Positions 1 to 8,900 of a stretch of 64,000 nt of DNA are shown piece by piece. Under the pieces are notes generated by a model. It did not search any database. It saw only the letters and a list, made by a program, of their open reading frames with translations, and was not told where the DNA came from. The DNA is from Oscillospiraceae bacterium (GTDB lineage Bacteria > Bacillota > Clostridia > Oscillospirales > Ruminococcaceae): NCBI GenBank assembly GCA_015066115.1, contig SVOZ01000002.1, positions 170,260 to 234,259 on the forward strand, read 5' to 3'. The translations under genes and the position numbers were made by a program. How positions within the stretch are numbered: position 1 is the stretch's first letter; every line of letters begins with the position of its first letter.

Positions 1-653
1 TTTACGACACGCAGGTAAACAATGACGCCTTTATAGCTATCATAAACCGAGTCAAAGATAAGGGCTGAAAGGGGCGCATTTTCGTCGCCTTCGGGGGAAG
101 GAACACCCGCCACTATCTGCTCCAAAACATCCTTTATATTTATGCCCTCTTTTGCCGAAATGCGAGGGGCGTCCATAGCCTCAATGCCGATAATATCCTC
201 AACCTCGCGAGCAACTCTCTCAGGGTCGGCAGACTGCAGATCTATCTTATTTATAACGGGAAGTATCTCAAGGTCGTGCTCGAGCGCAAGGTAGGTGTTA
301 GCAAGCGTTTGCGCCTCTATTCCCTGCGATGCGTCAACAACTAAGAGCGCACCCTCGCAGGCGGCAAGGGAACGGGAGACCTCATAGTTAAAGTCAACGT
401 GCCCCGGAGTGTCGATAAGGTTTAAGACATAGGTCTCTCCATCGTCGGCGGTGTAATCAAGTCGGACTGCTCTTGCCTTAATCGTGATGCCGCGTTCCTT
501 TTCGATGTCCATATTATCAAGCAGCTGCTCGCTCATATCCCTCTGGCTTACGGCGCTTGTAAGCTCTAAAAGCCTATCAGCAAGGGTAGACTTACCGTGG
601 TCGATATGGGCAATTATGCTGAAATTTCGTATTTTGTCTTTGTAACCGGACAA
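1..653 (-). CDS. lepA: Elongation factor 4 (LepA), N-terminal part
   Basis: Ribosome-associated translational GTPase that back-translocates stalled ribosomes. The gene runs off the left edge of the window; the first 217 codons are present. The GTPase motifs are all visible: G1 AHIDHGKST (residues 15-23), the G2 threonine in ERGITIKA, G3 DTPGH and G4 NKID. IDHGKST, and the short N-terminus starting directly before the G domain, point to LepA rather than EF-G or TypA. The start is taken as TTG at 653 because GAGGTGA (660-666) lies 6-7 bases upstream and no ATG fits before the G1 motif. It is transcribed from its own promoter at 684-712, divergent from the small gene at 782. Confidence 0.95.
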   Translation of the reverse strand, partial: MSGYKDKIRNFSIIAHIDHGKSTLADRLLELTSAVSQRDMSEQLLDNMDIEKERGITIKARAVRLDYTADDGETYVLNLIDTPGHVDFNYEVSRSLAACEGALLVVDASQGIEAQTLANTYLALEHDLEILPVINKIDLQSADPERVAREVEDIIGIEAMDAPRISAKEGINIKDVLEQIVAGVPSPEGDENAPLSALIFDSVYDSYKGVIVYLRVV

Positions 654-683
654 AAAAATCACCTCAAAACTAAACTTACAAAA

Positions 684-712
684 AGTATACCATTTTTAAA
701 TTAACTCTGCAA
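684..712 (-). promoter_or_regulatory. Promoter of lepA
   Basis: Reading the minus strand: -35 TTGCAG (712-707), 17-bp spacer, -10 TATACT (689-684), followed by the GAGGTGA ribosome site of lepA. It is back to back with the plus-strand promoter at 729-757. Confidence 0.7.
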
Positions 713-728
713 CATTTTTTATTTAAAC

Positions 729-757
729 TTGCAGTTTTTTATAGTTTATGTTAAAAT
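729..757 (+). promoter_or_regulatory. Promoter of the 46-residue membrane protein gene
   Basis: -35 TTGCAG (729-734), 17-bp spacer, -10 TAAAAT (752-757), with a CGGAGGTG ribosome site at 769-775. Confidence 0.65.
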
Positions 758-781
758 ATCCTAAAGACGGAGGTGCTCTTT

Positions 782-922
782 ATGATGGATTTTTTATACA
801 CCCTTGGAGAAAACATTGAAAACTTTTTAGGGACTCCTGTTGCCGCCGCTATCGGTGCAGTTTTTATTATTGTGACCTCGGCGCTGATTTTATATCTTAT
901 GCGTTATTTTGAAAACAACTGA
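782..922 (+). CDS. Small single-pass membrane protein, 46 residues
   Basis: Not recognised. The gene starts ATG-ATG at 782 with a strong CGGAGGTG ribosome site about 7 bases upstream, has its own promoter and ends just before an intrinsic terminator, so it looks like a complete monocistronic unit. The protein has a short amphipathic N-terminus (MMDFLYTLGENIENFLG) followed by one hydrophobic segment, about residues 20-42 (PVAAAIGAVFIIVTSALILY), and a short tail with an arginine. A small membrane peptide of unknown role is the safest description. Its reality rests on the promoter, ribosome site and terminator rather than on homology. Confidence 0.65.
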   Translation: MMDFLYTLGENIENFLGTPVAAAIGAVFIIVTSALILYLMRYFENN

Positions 923-935
923 AAACCTCTATTTG

Positions 936-958
936 CCGCCCATCAGGGCGGTTTTTTT
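936..958 (+). terminator. Intrinsic terminator after the 46-residue gene
   Basis: Stem CCGCCC / GGGCGG with an ATCA loop (936-951), followed by seven T. Confidence 0.9.
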
Positions 959-970
959 ATTACTTAAAAA

Positions 971-1027
971 TTACAATGGTTACAGAAAAATTACAGTTTT
1001 GCCCTTTACGGTTACAATTCGGTACAA
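971..1027 (+). promoter_or_regulatory. Candidate response-regulator operator: TTACA direct repeats
   Basis: TTACAA/TTACAG-like hexamers start at 971, 980, 991, 1012 and 1022, that is about every 10-11 bp with one gap, directly upstream of the -35 box at 1031. Direct hexamer repeats at about one helical turn are typical of OmpR/PhoB-family sites; Bacillus PhoP uses TT(A/T/C)ACA repeats. Which regulator binds here is not known. Confidence 0.4.
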
Positions 1028-1030
1028 CTG

Positions 1031-1059
1031 TTGCATTTTTAATTTTTGTGGCATAAAAT
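1031..1059 (+). promoter_or_regulatory. Promoter of the gene at 1092
   Basis: -35 TTGCAT (1031-1036), 17-bp spacer, -10 TAAAAT (1054-1059), 33 bp upstream of the start codon. Confidence 0.65.
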
Positions 1060-1091
1060 GAGTTTAGAAAAACATAAAAGAGGTGAAATTT

Positions 1092-1565
1092 ATGCCGCAG
1101 AAAAAAATTCGCAAATCCCCTATTATTCTTTTGGCGTCTTTGAGCCTTGTTCTGCTTGTTTGCGCTTGTTTTGTATGGACTGTTTTTGGCTCTGCCGCCG
1201 CATCGCTTGCCGCCGCGGCAGATGTTTCGCTTTCTCAGATCGAATATATAACAGTGCGATACGAGGATGAAAACGGCAACTCCCAGGTTAAAAAAATAAC
1301 CTCTGAGGAGGAGATCGAGCGCCTTTATGCCTCTCTTTCAAATATGTCGGTTAAAAAGAGGGTTCGCTTTGGCTTGGAGGCATCGCAGGCTCACAGCAGC
1401 ATTTCCTTAAAGCTTAAGGACAAAAGCGGAACTGTGAGAATAAGCGACAGCTCAAACCATTTTGCCGCACAGAACAAAGGTCTGCTTTCGGCATTCTTTA
1501 TTTGCTACTACGATGTTGAAAACCCCAAAGAATTCCTTGACACTGTAAGCGACTTTGCCGCATAA
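1092..1565 (+). CDS. Membrane-anchored hypothetical protein
   Basis: Not recognised. The protein has 157 residues. A basic N-terminus (MPQKKIRKS) and one hydrophobic segment (residues 9-37) form an uncleaved signal anchor. The extracytoplasmic part has alternating short strands (IEYITVRYEDENG, SSISLKLKDKSGTVRI) and suggests a small beta-rich domain. ATG at 1092 is preferred over GTG at 1083 because AGAGGTGA (1080-1086) is the right distance from the ATG. The gene is monocistronic, between a promoter with a repeat array upstream and a strong terminator downstream. The possible PhoB-type operator suggests it answers a two-component system. Confidence 0.75.
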   Translation: MPQKKIRKSPIILLASLSLVLLVCACFVWTVFGSAAASLAAAADVSLSQIEYITVRYEDENGNSQVKKITSEEEIERLYASLSNMSVKKRVRFGLEASQAHSSISLKLKDKSGTVRISDSSNHFAAQNKGLLSAFFICYYDVENPKEFLDTVSDFAA

Positions 1566-1570
1566 AAATC

Positions 1571-1596
1571 GCGCCGATATAATCGGCGCTTTTTTA
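1571..1596 (+). terminator. Intrinsic terminator
   Basis: GCGCCGAT / ATCGGCGC stem with a three-base loop, followed by TTTTTTT. Confidence 0.92.
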
Positions 1597-1625
1597 TTGC
1601 CATTTTTTAAAAACCGTGGTAAAAT
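1597..1625 (+). promoter_or_regulatory. Promoter of the radical SAM gene
   Basis: -35 TTGCCA (1597-1602), 17-bp spacer, -10 TAAAAT (1620-1625), starting directly after the previous terminator. Confidence 0.6.
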
Positions 1626-1664
1626 AAATTAGATATTTATCCTTTAGAAAAGGCAGGTCGGGAT

Positions 1665-2549
1665 ATGAGCCTTTGTAATTTGTGTCCGAGAGGCTGTGGC
1701 GCTAACAGAGATAGCTCCCTCGGCTTTTGCAAAAGCACAAACAAAATAAAGGTTGCACACGCGGCTCTGCATTTGTGGGAGGAGCCCTGCCTAAGCGGCA
1801 AAAACGGCGCAGGAACTGTGTTCTTTTCGGGCTGTAATTTAGGCTGTGTTTACTGTCAAAATGAAAAGATCAGCCACGGCGGTTTTGGAAAAGAAGTGTC
1901 GGCAAAAGAGCTTCGCCTCATTTTTGAAAGGCTCATAGAAATGGGCGCACACAACATCGAGCTTGTAACCCCCACCCATTTTATTCCACAAATAAAAGAG
2001 GCGCTTATCTCTAAGCTGTCTGTGCCTGTTATTTACAACAGCGGCGGCTACGACAGCGTTTGTGCCCTTAAGGAACTCAATGGATTAATTGATATTTATA
2101 TGCCCGATATGAAGTATTCTATTGCGGCTACAGCAAAAAAATACAGCGCCGCTCCCGACTACCCAGAAATAAACCGACTTGCCATTGAGGAAATGTACAG
2201 GCAGGTTGGCGACTGCGAATTTGATGAGAGCGGTCTTCTCAAAAAGGGCGTTTTGGTGCGGCATCTTATTCTGCCCAACAATCTTTTAAACACAAAGGGA
2301 GTTTTAAGGGAGTTTAATAAGCTCGCAGAGGGGCGGAAAATGCTTTTTTCGCTTATGGCGCAGTACACCCCCATAAAAAGCCAAAGACTCTTAGCCTTCC
2401 CTGAGCTTTCAAGAACTATTACAGAGGCTGAGCTTTTTTCCGTTATGCGCTATCTTTCAAGATGCGAGAACATCGAAGGATTTACGCAGGAGCTTTCATC
2501 GGCAAAAGAGGATTTTATCCCCGATTTTGATCTAACGGGTATAAAATAA
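1665..2549 (+). CDS. Radical SAM protein of the PflA/AmrS-like family
   Basis: A radical S-adenosylmethionine enzyme of the group usually annotated as pyruvate-formate-lyase-activating-enzyme-like (COG1313). The [4Fe-4S] motif CxxxCxxC is at residues 57, 61 and 64 (GCNLGCVYCQNE). Four more cysteines near the N-terminus (4, 7, 11, 22) resemble the extra cysteine-rich lead of this family. Its 294 residues match the family. The substrate is unknown; no PFL-like glycyl radical enzyme is nearby. The gene is single, with its own promoter, and converges on the dCMP deaminase gene. Confidence 0.85.
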   Translation: MSLCNLCPRGCGANRDSSLGFCKSTNKIKVAHAALHLWEEPCLSGKNGAGTVFFSGCNLGCVYCQNEKISHGGFGKEVSAKELRLIFERLIEMGAHNIELVTPTHFIPQIKEALISKLSVPVIYNSGGYDSVCALKELNGLIDIYMPDMKYSIAATAKKYSAAPDYPEINRLAIEEMYRQVGDCEFDESGLLKKGVLVRHLILPNNLLNTKGVLREFNKLAEGRKMLFSLMAQYTPIKSQRLLAFPELSRTITEAELFSVMRYLSRCENIEGFTQELSSAKEDFIPDFDLTGIK

Positions 2550-2550
2550 A

Positions 2551-2573
2551 AGACGAAGGATTTCTCCTTCGTC
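2551..2573 (-). terminator. Terminator between convergent genes
   Basis: GACGAAGGA / TCCTTCGTC stem with a TTTC loop. On the minus strand it is followed by TTTTATTTTAT, a good tail for the deaminase gene; the plus-strand tail is poor in T. Confidence 0.75.
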
Positions 2574-2580
2574 CATTAGT

Positions 2581-3066
2581 TTAATATCCTCTGTGGTCCT
2601 CAAGCGAATCGTCGTAATAAACCCAATCGCGAACCTGAAGCTCTCTATATTCCTCTTTAGTGTCGCGTACATAGACCTTTTCGATTCCTGCGTTTATTAT
2701 CATACGCTTGCACATTGAGCAGGGTGTCGTTCCCGAAACAAGCTCGCCTGTTTTAGCATCGCGGCAGGCTAAAAAGAGAACGCTTCCTATCATCGCATTT
2801 CTTGATGCGCTGATTATAGCATTTGCCTCGGCGTGAACAGAGCGGCAAAGCTCATATCTTTCGCCTCTGGGAATGTTAAGTTCTTCTCTGCGGCAATAGC
2901 CCATATCGCTGCAATTTTTTCTTCCTCTGGGGGCGCCGACATAACCTGTTGAAATAATCTCATCATTTTTAACTATAATTGCGCCAAAATTGCGGCGCAG
3001 GCAGGTTCCTCTGCCGAGAACTGCTTCAGCAATATCAAGATAATAATTTACCTTATCTCTTCTCAT
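2581..3066 (-). CDS. dCMP deaminase (ComEB-like)
   Basis: Zinc-dependent cytidine/deoxycytidylate deaminase that probably makes dUMP from dCMP for thymidylate synthesis. The catalytic HAE (residues 78-80) and the PCSMC zinc ligands (115-119) are both present. Its 161 residues match the Bacillus ComEB size, and the extra cysteines before HAE (NCSDMGYC) are usual in this family. The ATG at 3066 follows a GGAGGGG ribosome site. The name comEB would imply a competence locus, but no other com gene is close, so only the enzyme activity is inferred. Confidence 0.9.
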   Translation of the reverse strand: MRRDKVNYYLDIAEAVLGRGTCLRRNFGAIIVKNDEIISTGYVGAPRGRKNCSDMGYCRREELNIPRGERYELCRSVHAEANAIISASRNAMIGSVLFLACRDAKTGELVSGTTPCSMCKRMIINAGIEKVYVRDTKEEYRELQVRDWVYYDDSLEDHRGY

Positions 3067-3172
3067 TTTTACCCCTCCGTGTTATTATTAATTATATTTT
3101 ACTTTATATTTCTGCTTATTGCAACATCATTTTTCAAAATGGCAAATTTTATTTTAAAGAGGAGCGCAGAAT

Positions 3173-4045
3173 ATGCAGTTATCCGACATTAATTTTATAA
3201 AATCGCTCTTATCTCGCCACGGCTTTCATTTTTCAAAGGCTTTGGGGCAGAATTTTATCGTCGACGGTTCTGTTTGTCCCAAAATGGCAGAATACGCAAC
3301 GGCAGGCGGTGACTTCGGAGTCATCGAAATAGGTCCCGGAATAGGGGTTTTAACACGTGAACTTTCAAGATGCGCCAAAAAGGTTGTTGCAATCGAGCTT
3401 GACAGCCGCCTTATCCCCATTTTAAAGGAAACGCTGTCCGACTGCGACAACACCGAGGTTATTTACGGCGACGCAATGAAGCTTGACCTTGCAAAGCTCA
3501 TACAGGAAAAATTCGAGGGGCTCAGGGTTTGTGTTTGTGCAAATCTTCCCTACTATATAACCTCTCCTATTATAATGGGGCTTTTAGAAAAAAAGTTGCC
3601 GCTTGATAACATAACCGTTATGGTTCAAAAGGAAGCCGCCGAGCGCCTTTGCAGCGCTCCAGGCGAGCGCGATTGCGGCGCAGTTTCGGCATCTGTTAGT
3701 TTTTACAGTGAGCCTGAAATTCTATTCGAGGTTTTAAGGGATAGTTTCTTGCCGCCGCCAAAGGTGGATTCGGCAGTTATCTCGCTTAAAATCAGACAAA
3801 AGCCGCCGATAACGCCAAAGGACGAGGCCTTTTTCTTTAAATGCGTAAAGGCGGCATTTGCACAGCGCAGAAAAACCGTTGCAAACTCTGTTTCGGCAAC
3901 CTTTAAAATGGACAAGCAGGCAGTTTCCAAGTCACTCGAAGGTTGTGGCATTTCTCCGCTATCCCGAGCCGAGTCGCTCACGCTTTCTGAGCTTTGCAGG
4001 CTATCAGACGCGCTTTTAGAGCTTAAAAAAGGGCAAAATCTATAA
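3173..4045 (+). CDS. rsmA: 16S rRNA adenine dimethyltransferase RsmA (KsgA)
   Basis: Dimethylates the two adjacent adenines in the loop of 16S rRNA helix 45 late in 30S assembly. The signature LGQNF(I)VD is near residue 25, the SAM motif VIEIGPGIGVLTREL around 50-64, and the catalytic NLPYYITSP near 124-132. The 290 residues match the family. The ATG at 3173 has AGAGGAG about 9 bases upstream. It lies between the deaminase (divergent) and prs, with no shared operon evident. Confidence 0.97.
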   Translation: MQLSDINFIKSLLSRHGFHFSKALGQNFIVDGSVCPKMAEYATAGGDFGVIEIGPGIGVLTRELSRCAKKVVAIELDSRLIPILKETLSDCDNTEVIYGDAMKLDLAKLIQEKFEGLRVCVCANLPYYITSPIIMGLLEKKLPLDNITVMVQKEAAERLCSAPGERDCGAVSASVSFYSEPEILFEVLRDSFLPPPKVDSAVISLKIRQKPPITPKDEAFFFKCVKAAFAQRRKTVANSVSATFKMDKQAVSKSLEGCGISPLSRAESLTLSELCRLSDALLELKKGQNL

Positions 4046-4087
4046 ATATTTTCTGCTAAATTTTTAATTTATGTCGCTTTTTCTGTA

Positions 4088-4116
4088 TAGACAGATCAAT
4101 ATTTATATGCTAAAAT
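4088..4116 (+). promoter_or_regulatory. Promoter of prs
   Basis: -35 TAGACA (4088-4093), 17-bp spacer, -10 TAAAAT (4111-4116). Transcription would begin near 4123, leaving a leader of about 80 nt before the ATG at 4205. Confidence 0.65.
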
Positions 4117-4204
4117 ATATTTATAATAAAAGAAAATGGGTTATATAATCGGCGAAACCTGTTTTTACATAAATAACACCGCCGAAGAAACGGAGTTAGA
4201 AAAA

Positions 4205-5164
4205 ATGAATCTGCACGGCAAGGATATTAAAATTTTTGCAGCCAATTCCATCCCCGACGTTGCATCACAAATTGCATCAAGGCTCGGTCTTCCTTTAGGA
4301 AAATCCTCAGTAGGTCAGTTCTCTGACGGTGAGATCTCGGTTTCCATTCAGGAATCTGTTCGTGGTTCGGACGTTTTCGTTGTTCAGTCCACCTGCGGTC
4401 CTGTAAACGACAACCTTATGGAGCTTCTCATTATGTTAGATGCATTTAAGAGAGCTTCGGCAGGAAGAGTTACCGCAGTTATCCCCTATTTTGGCTATGC
4501 CCGTCAGGACAGAAAGAGCAAGGCTCGTGATCCCATTTCAGCAAAGCTGGTTGCCGATCTTTTAACTGCCGCCGGCGCTGACAGAGTTCTCACAATGGAC
4601 CTGCACGCTCCTCAGATTCAAGGATTTTTCAACATTCCCGTTGACAATCTTCTCGGCGTTCCCATTTTAGCTCCGTTTTTCTGCAACAAATTTAAGGGCT
4701 GCAAAGACGAATTTGTTGTTGTTTCTCCCGACTTAGGTTCTGTAACAAGAGCCAGAAACTTTGCAACTCGCTTTGAGGCTCCTCTTGCCATTGTTGACAA
4801 GCGCCGCCAGAGAGCAAATGTTTCCGAGGTCATGAACATCATCGGTGATGTTAAGGACAAGAGAGTTATTTTAGTTGACGATATGATCGACACCGCAGGA
4901 ACTCTCTGCAACAGCGCAAAGGCTGTTATGGAGATCGGCGGCGCAAAAGAGGTTTATGCCTGCGCCACCCACGGTGTGCTTTCAGGTCCCGCCATCGAGA
5001 GAATCGCAGAAAGCCCCATCAAAGAGCTGTTCATTCTTGACACTATCACTCTTGATGAGAGCAAAAAGCTTGACAAGATAACAATTATCCCCGTTGCGCC
5101 CGTTTTTGCCGAAGCAATCGAGCGCATTTACGAGGACAAGCCCGTTTCTCCCCTCTTTGGTTAA
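4205..5164 (+). CDS. prs: Ribose-phosphate pyrophosphokinase
   Basis: Makes PRPP from ribose 5-phosphate and ATP, the shared precursor of purines, pyrimidines, NAD, histidine (see the his operon) and tryptophan. Seen are FSDGEI, the ATP-binding [10 protein letters not shown] and the PRPP loop [11 protein letters not shown]. The ATG at 4205 gives 319 residues, the usual size, and has an ACGGAG ribosome site; the in-frame ATG at 4136 would add 23 residues not expected in the family and has no ribosome site. First gene of a prs-pth-mfd string, a common Firmicute order. Confidence 0.96.
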   Translation: MNLHGKDIKIFAANSIPDVASQIASRLGLPLGKSSVGQFSDGEISVSIQESVRGSDVFVVQSTCGPVNDNLMELLIMLDAFKRASAGRVTAVIPYFGYARQDRKSKARDPISAKLVADLLTAAGADRVLTMDLHAPQIQGFFNIPVDNLLGVPILAPFFCNKFKGCKDEFVVVSPDLGSVTRARNFATRFEAPLAIVDKRRQRANVSEVMNIIGDVKDKRVILVDDMIDTAGTLCNSAKAVMEIGGAKEVYACATHGVLSGPAIERIAESPIKELFILDTITLDESKKLDKITIIPVAPVFAEAIERIYEDKPVSPLFG

Positions 5165-5250
5165 ATTTAATTTCGCTTTTTTATGCCCAAGCATTTTGCA
5201 CTTTGCCGAATGTTTGGGCATCTTAGTATCAGCTTTGGAGTGTGAACATA

Positions 5251-5844
5251 GTGTTTTTTAAAAAAAAGGCGCAGGGTCCTATTTCTGCAATGATAGTCGG
5301 TCTTGGAAATCCCGGCGCAAAATATCAAAACACCCGACACAATGTTGGTTTTTGCGCCATTGACCACATCTGCAAAAAGCTCGGTTGCAATGCCGACAAG
5401 CTAAAGTTTCAGGGGCTTTACTGCCGCACAAAAATGGGCGGAGATGAGGTCCTGCTTTTAAAACCGCAAACCTTTATGAACGAAAGCGGAAAGTCGGTTT
5501 CGCAGTTTGCCTCCTTTTTTAAGATCCCTCCCGAGAACATCATTGTTATTTTTGACGATGTTTCTTTGGATGTTGGCAAATTAAGGGTGAGGCGTAAGGG
5601 CTCGGCAGGCGGTCACAACGGAATTAAAAGCATAATTTCCTGCATCGGAAGCGAGGATTTCCCGAGAGTTAAAATAGGTGTTGGCAAAAAGCCGCACCCC
5701 GACTACGACCTTGCCGACTGGGTGCTCGCCGCTCTGCCCATAAAAGACAGAGAAACCATCAGCGACAACATGGACAGCGTTTACGATGCCGTTTGCGACA
5801 TTTTAAAGGGTGACTGCGAAAAAGCTATGGCCAAGTATAACTGA
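5251..5844 (+). CDS. pth: Peptidyl-tRNA hydrolase
   Basis: Releases tRNA from peptidyl-tRNA that drops off the ribosome. MIVGLGNPG and NTRHNVGF, which carries the catalytic histidine, are at the N-terminus; FDDVSLDVGKLRVRRKGSAGGHNGIKS is the conserved core, quoted here only by its first and last parts FDDVSLD and GGHNGIKS. The start is uncertain. GTG at 5251 has TTGGAG 10 bases upstream and gives 197 residues. ATG at 5290 gives 184 residues starting MIVGLGNPG, which matches many family members but has a weak ribosome site. It follows prs with an 86-bp gap and precedes mfd. Confidence 0.95.
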   Translation: MFFKKKAQGPISAMIVGLGNPGAKYQNTRHNVGFCAIDHICKKLGCNADKLKFQGLYCRTKMGGDEVLLLKPQTFMNESGKSVSQFASFFKIPPENIIVIFDDVSLDVGKLRVRRKGSAGGHNGIKSIISCIGSEDFPRVKIGVGKKPHPDYDLADWVLAALPIKDRETISDNMDSVYDAVCDILKGDCEKAMAKYN

Positions 5845-5907
5845 CATTTTTCGCAATAAAATTATTATATAATAAAGGAAACTCTAAACATATTCGGAGT
5901 GTATCCT

Positions 5908-8900
5908 ATGGGATTTTTTTCAGAGATTTTTAAAAACAGTTCTGCCTTTTCGTCGCTCTGCGAGGCTTTAGACGCAAATAACACCCCGATAAGCCTTTCG
6001 GGAGCTTCAGACATTCACAAATCGCATATTATAGCCGCCCAGCTAAGTCGGCTCGGCGGCAAAAGCCTTTTGCTCTGCCGAAACGAAAACCTCGGCAGGC
6101 AATTTTGTCGTGACATAAATTCGTTTTTAGGCGAGGATGCATCCGTTTTTTATCCCGAGAGGGATCTTTGTTTTTCGCTTTCGCAAACCTCTTCGAGAGA
6201 ATACGAGCAGGAGCGCCTATCTGCGCTCTGCCGCATTTCAAATGGCTCGGCAAGGCTTTTGGTTGCGCCTGTTTCGGCGGCTTTGCAGTTTGCGGTGCTG
6301 CCAGAGACTCTTGAAAAAAGCTGTTTTGAAATAAAGCAGGGCGACAGCATCTTAACAGAAGAACTTACCTCAATTCTTGTCTCGGGCGGATATGTGCGGC
6401 GCTCTCAGGTTGACGGCGTTGGTCAGTTTTCTATCAGGGGTGGAATTATTGACATATTTTGCCCATCGCACAAAAAGCCTGTGCGAATAGAATTATGGGG
6501 CGACGAGATCGACAGCATCTCTCCATTTGACATAGACACCCAGCGGCGTGAGGATGGCATAGATTCATTTACCATAACTCCCTCAAGAGAAAATCTTTTT
6601 GATTTAAATGAGCTTAAAGACAGGTTAAACAAAATGCTCGACTCTCTTGAGAACGGTGATGCGCGCTCGGCTCTTGCCGCCGATATAAACCTCATAAACG
6701 AGAGTGCCGATATATGCCTTGACAAATATCTCGCGCTTTCGAGCCTAAAGGCAAGCATTTTTGATTACATTGACGGCGCGGTTTTTGTTTCTGAAATAAA
6801 TGACGTAATAGAATCGGCAAAAGGCTTTAACGAGCGCCTTTCTCTTCAGATAAGCGACCTTATTTCTTCGGGCGAGCTCATTTCTCTAAAGGGTAAGTGG
6901 GCGCTTGACACAGGTGATCTGCTTGACAAAATAAGCCTTTCACCCTGCGTTTTGATGGACACATTTTCAAGAAACCTGCCGCTTTTACAGCCTAAAAAAT
7001 TTATAACACTGCGCGCTTCGCAGTCGGGTCTGTTTTCGCAAAAGCCTTCCTCGCTTTCACAGCAGTTATCCCGTCAGCTTTCAGATTCGTACACGGTTGC
7101 AATAGCCGTGCCGACAGAGCATCTTGCCTCTATCCTTTGCTCAGATCTAAAAAAAGAGGGGCTCTCGGCAGTTGTTTGCTCTGCCGCCGAGAACATAGTC
7201 CCTGCCCCTAAAACCGTTTACATTATTCCCGCCTCTTTTTCTGCCTGTCTTGAATATCCCGAAGAAAAGTTTTCTCTCATCAGCTTTGCGGGCGAAAAGG
7301 GCAAACAAAAAACAGGCAAAAAGAAAAACAAGGCGGTTTTTGACCTTTCAAGCGTCAACATTGGTGACTATGTTGTTCACTCGGCGCACGGCATCGGAAT
7401 TTACAAGGGCATACAAAAGCTTACTGTGCAGGGTGTAATCAAGGATTACATCAAAATTCAATACGGCGGAAGCGATGTGCTTTATGTTCCCGTTACCCAA
7501 CTTGATATGGTTGCGAAATACATCGGCGCCTCTGCCGATGACAACCTAAAGCTTGCCCGCTTAAATTCTGTTAGCTGGCAGAACACCAAGAAAAAGGTTT
7601 CGCGTGCGGTTCGCGATATGGCAGACGAGCTACTTAAGCTTTACGCCAAGCGAATGCAGGTTAAAGGCTTTGCCTTTTCAAAGGACACCGATTGGCAGCG
7701 CGATTTTGAAGAGCGTTTCCCCTACACCGAAACTCCCGACCAGATAAGATGCATAGAGGAGATCAAAGGCGATATGGAGTCGGGCACTCCTATGGACAGG
7801 GTGCTTTGCGGAGATGTTGGCTTTGGAAAAACCGAGGTCGCACTACGCGCCGCAATGAAGTGCGTTATGGATTCAAAGCAGTGCGCCATTTTGGTTCCGA
7901 CCACCATTTTAGCCTGGCAGCACTACAAAACCGCCCTCAGCCGATTTGACTCTTTTCCAATAAACATCGCTCTGCTTTCAGGCTTCCGCTCCTCGCGCGA
8001 GCAGCAGGAAATAGTTAAAAAGCTTGCAAAGGGCGAAATTGACATTGTTATAGGCACACACCGCCTTGTTCAGAATGACATCGCCTTTAAAAATCTCGGT
8101 CTTGCCATCATAGACGAGGAGCAACGCTTTGGGGTCAAGCACAAGGAAAAGTTTAAAGAAATATTTGCAGGGGTGGATATGCTGACCCTTTCGGCAACCC
8201 CCATTCCGAGAACGCTTAATATGGCTATGTCGGGCATTCGCGACATTTCTATGATAGAGGAAGCTCCGCTTGACCGCTACCCTGTTCAGACCTTTGTTCT
8301 GGAATACAACCGCAGGCTTCTTCTTAATGCAATCGAGCGCGAGCTTGCGCGCGGCGGCCAGGTTTACTATCTGCACAATCGAATTGAAACCATAAATCAA
8401 AAAGCCGCGGCGCTTTCTCAGGCTATACCGGGAGCAAGGGTGGCAGTGGCGCACGGTCAGCTTTCGTCACAGGAACTTGAAAAGGTTTGGAAAAGGCTTG
8501 TTGACCATGAAATTGACATTTTAGTTTGCACCACCATTATTGAAACGGGTGTCGATGTTGCAAACTGCAACACAATGATAATTGAGGATGCTGACAGGAT
8601 GGGGCTTTCCCAGCTTTATCAGCTAAGGGGCCGAATTGGCCGCTCCTCGCGGCGCGCTTACGCATATTTTACCTTCAGACCCGGCAAGGAAATTTCGGAC
8701 ATTGCTTCAAAGCGGCTTTCAGCCATCCGCGATTTTACCGCCTTTGGCTCAGGCTTTCAGATCGCACTTCGCGACCTTGAAATAAGAGGCGCAGGAAACA
8801 TTTTAGGCGCTCAACAGCACGGGCACATGGACGCCGTTGGCTACGATATGTACCTAAAGCTTTTAAATCAGGCGATATCTGAAATGCGCGGGGAAGATGC

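Noticed and set aside
4136..4204. Upstream start for prs
   Set aside because: It has no ribosome site and adds 23 residues not expected in the family; ATG 4205 fits both.
7978..8454. 158-codon minus-strand frame inside mfd
   Set aside because: It lies across the helicase motifs of mfd and has no ribosome site.
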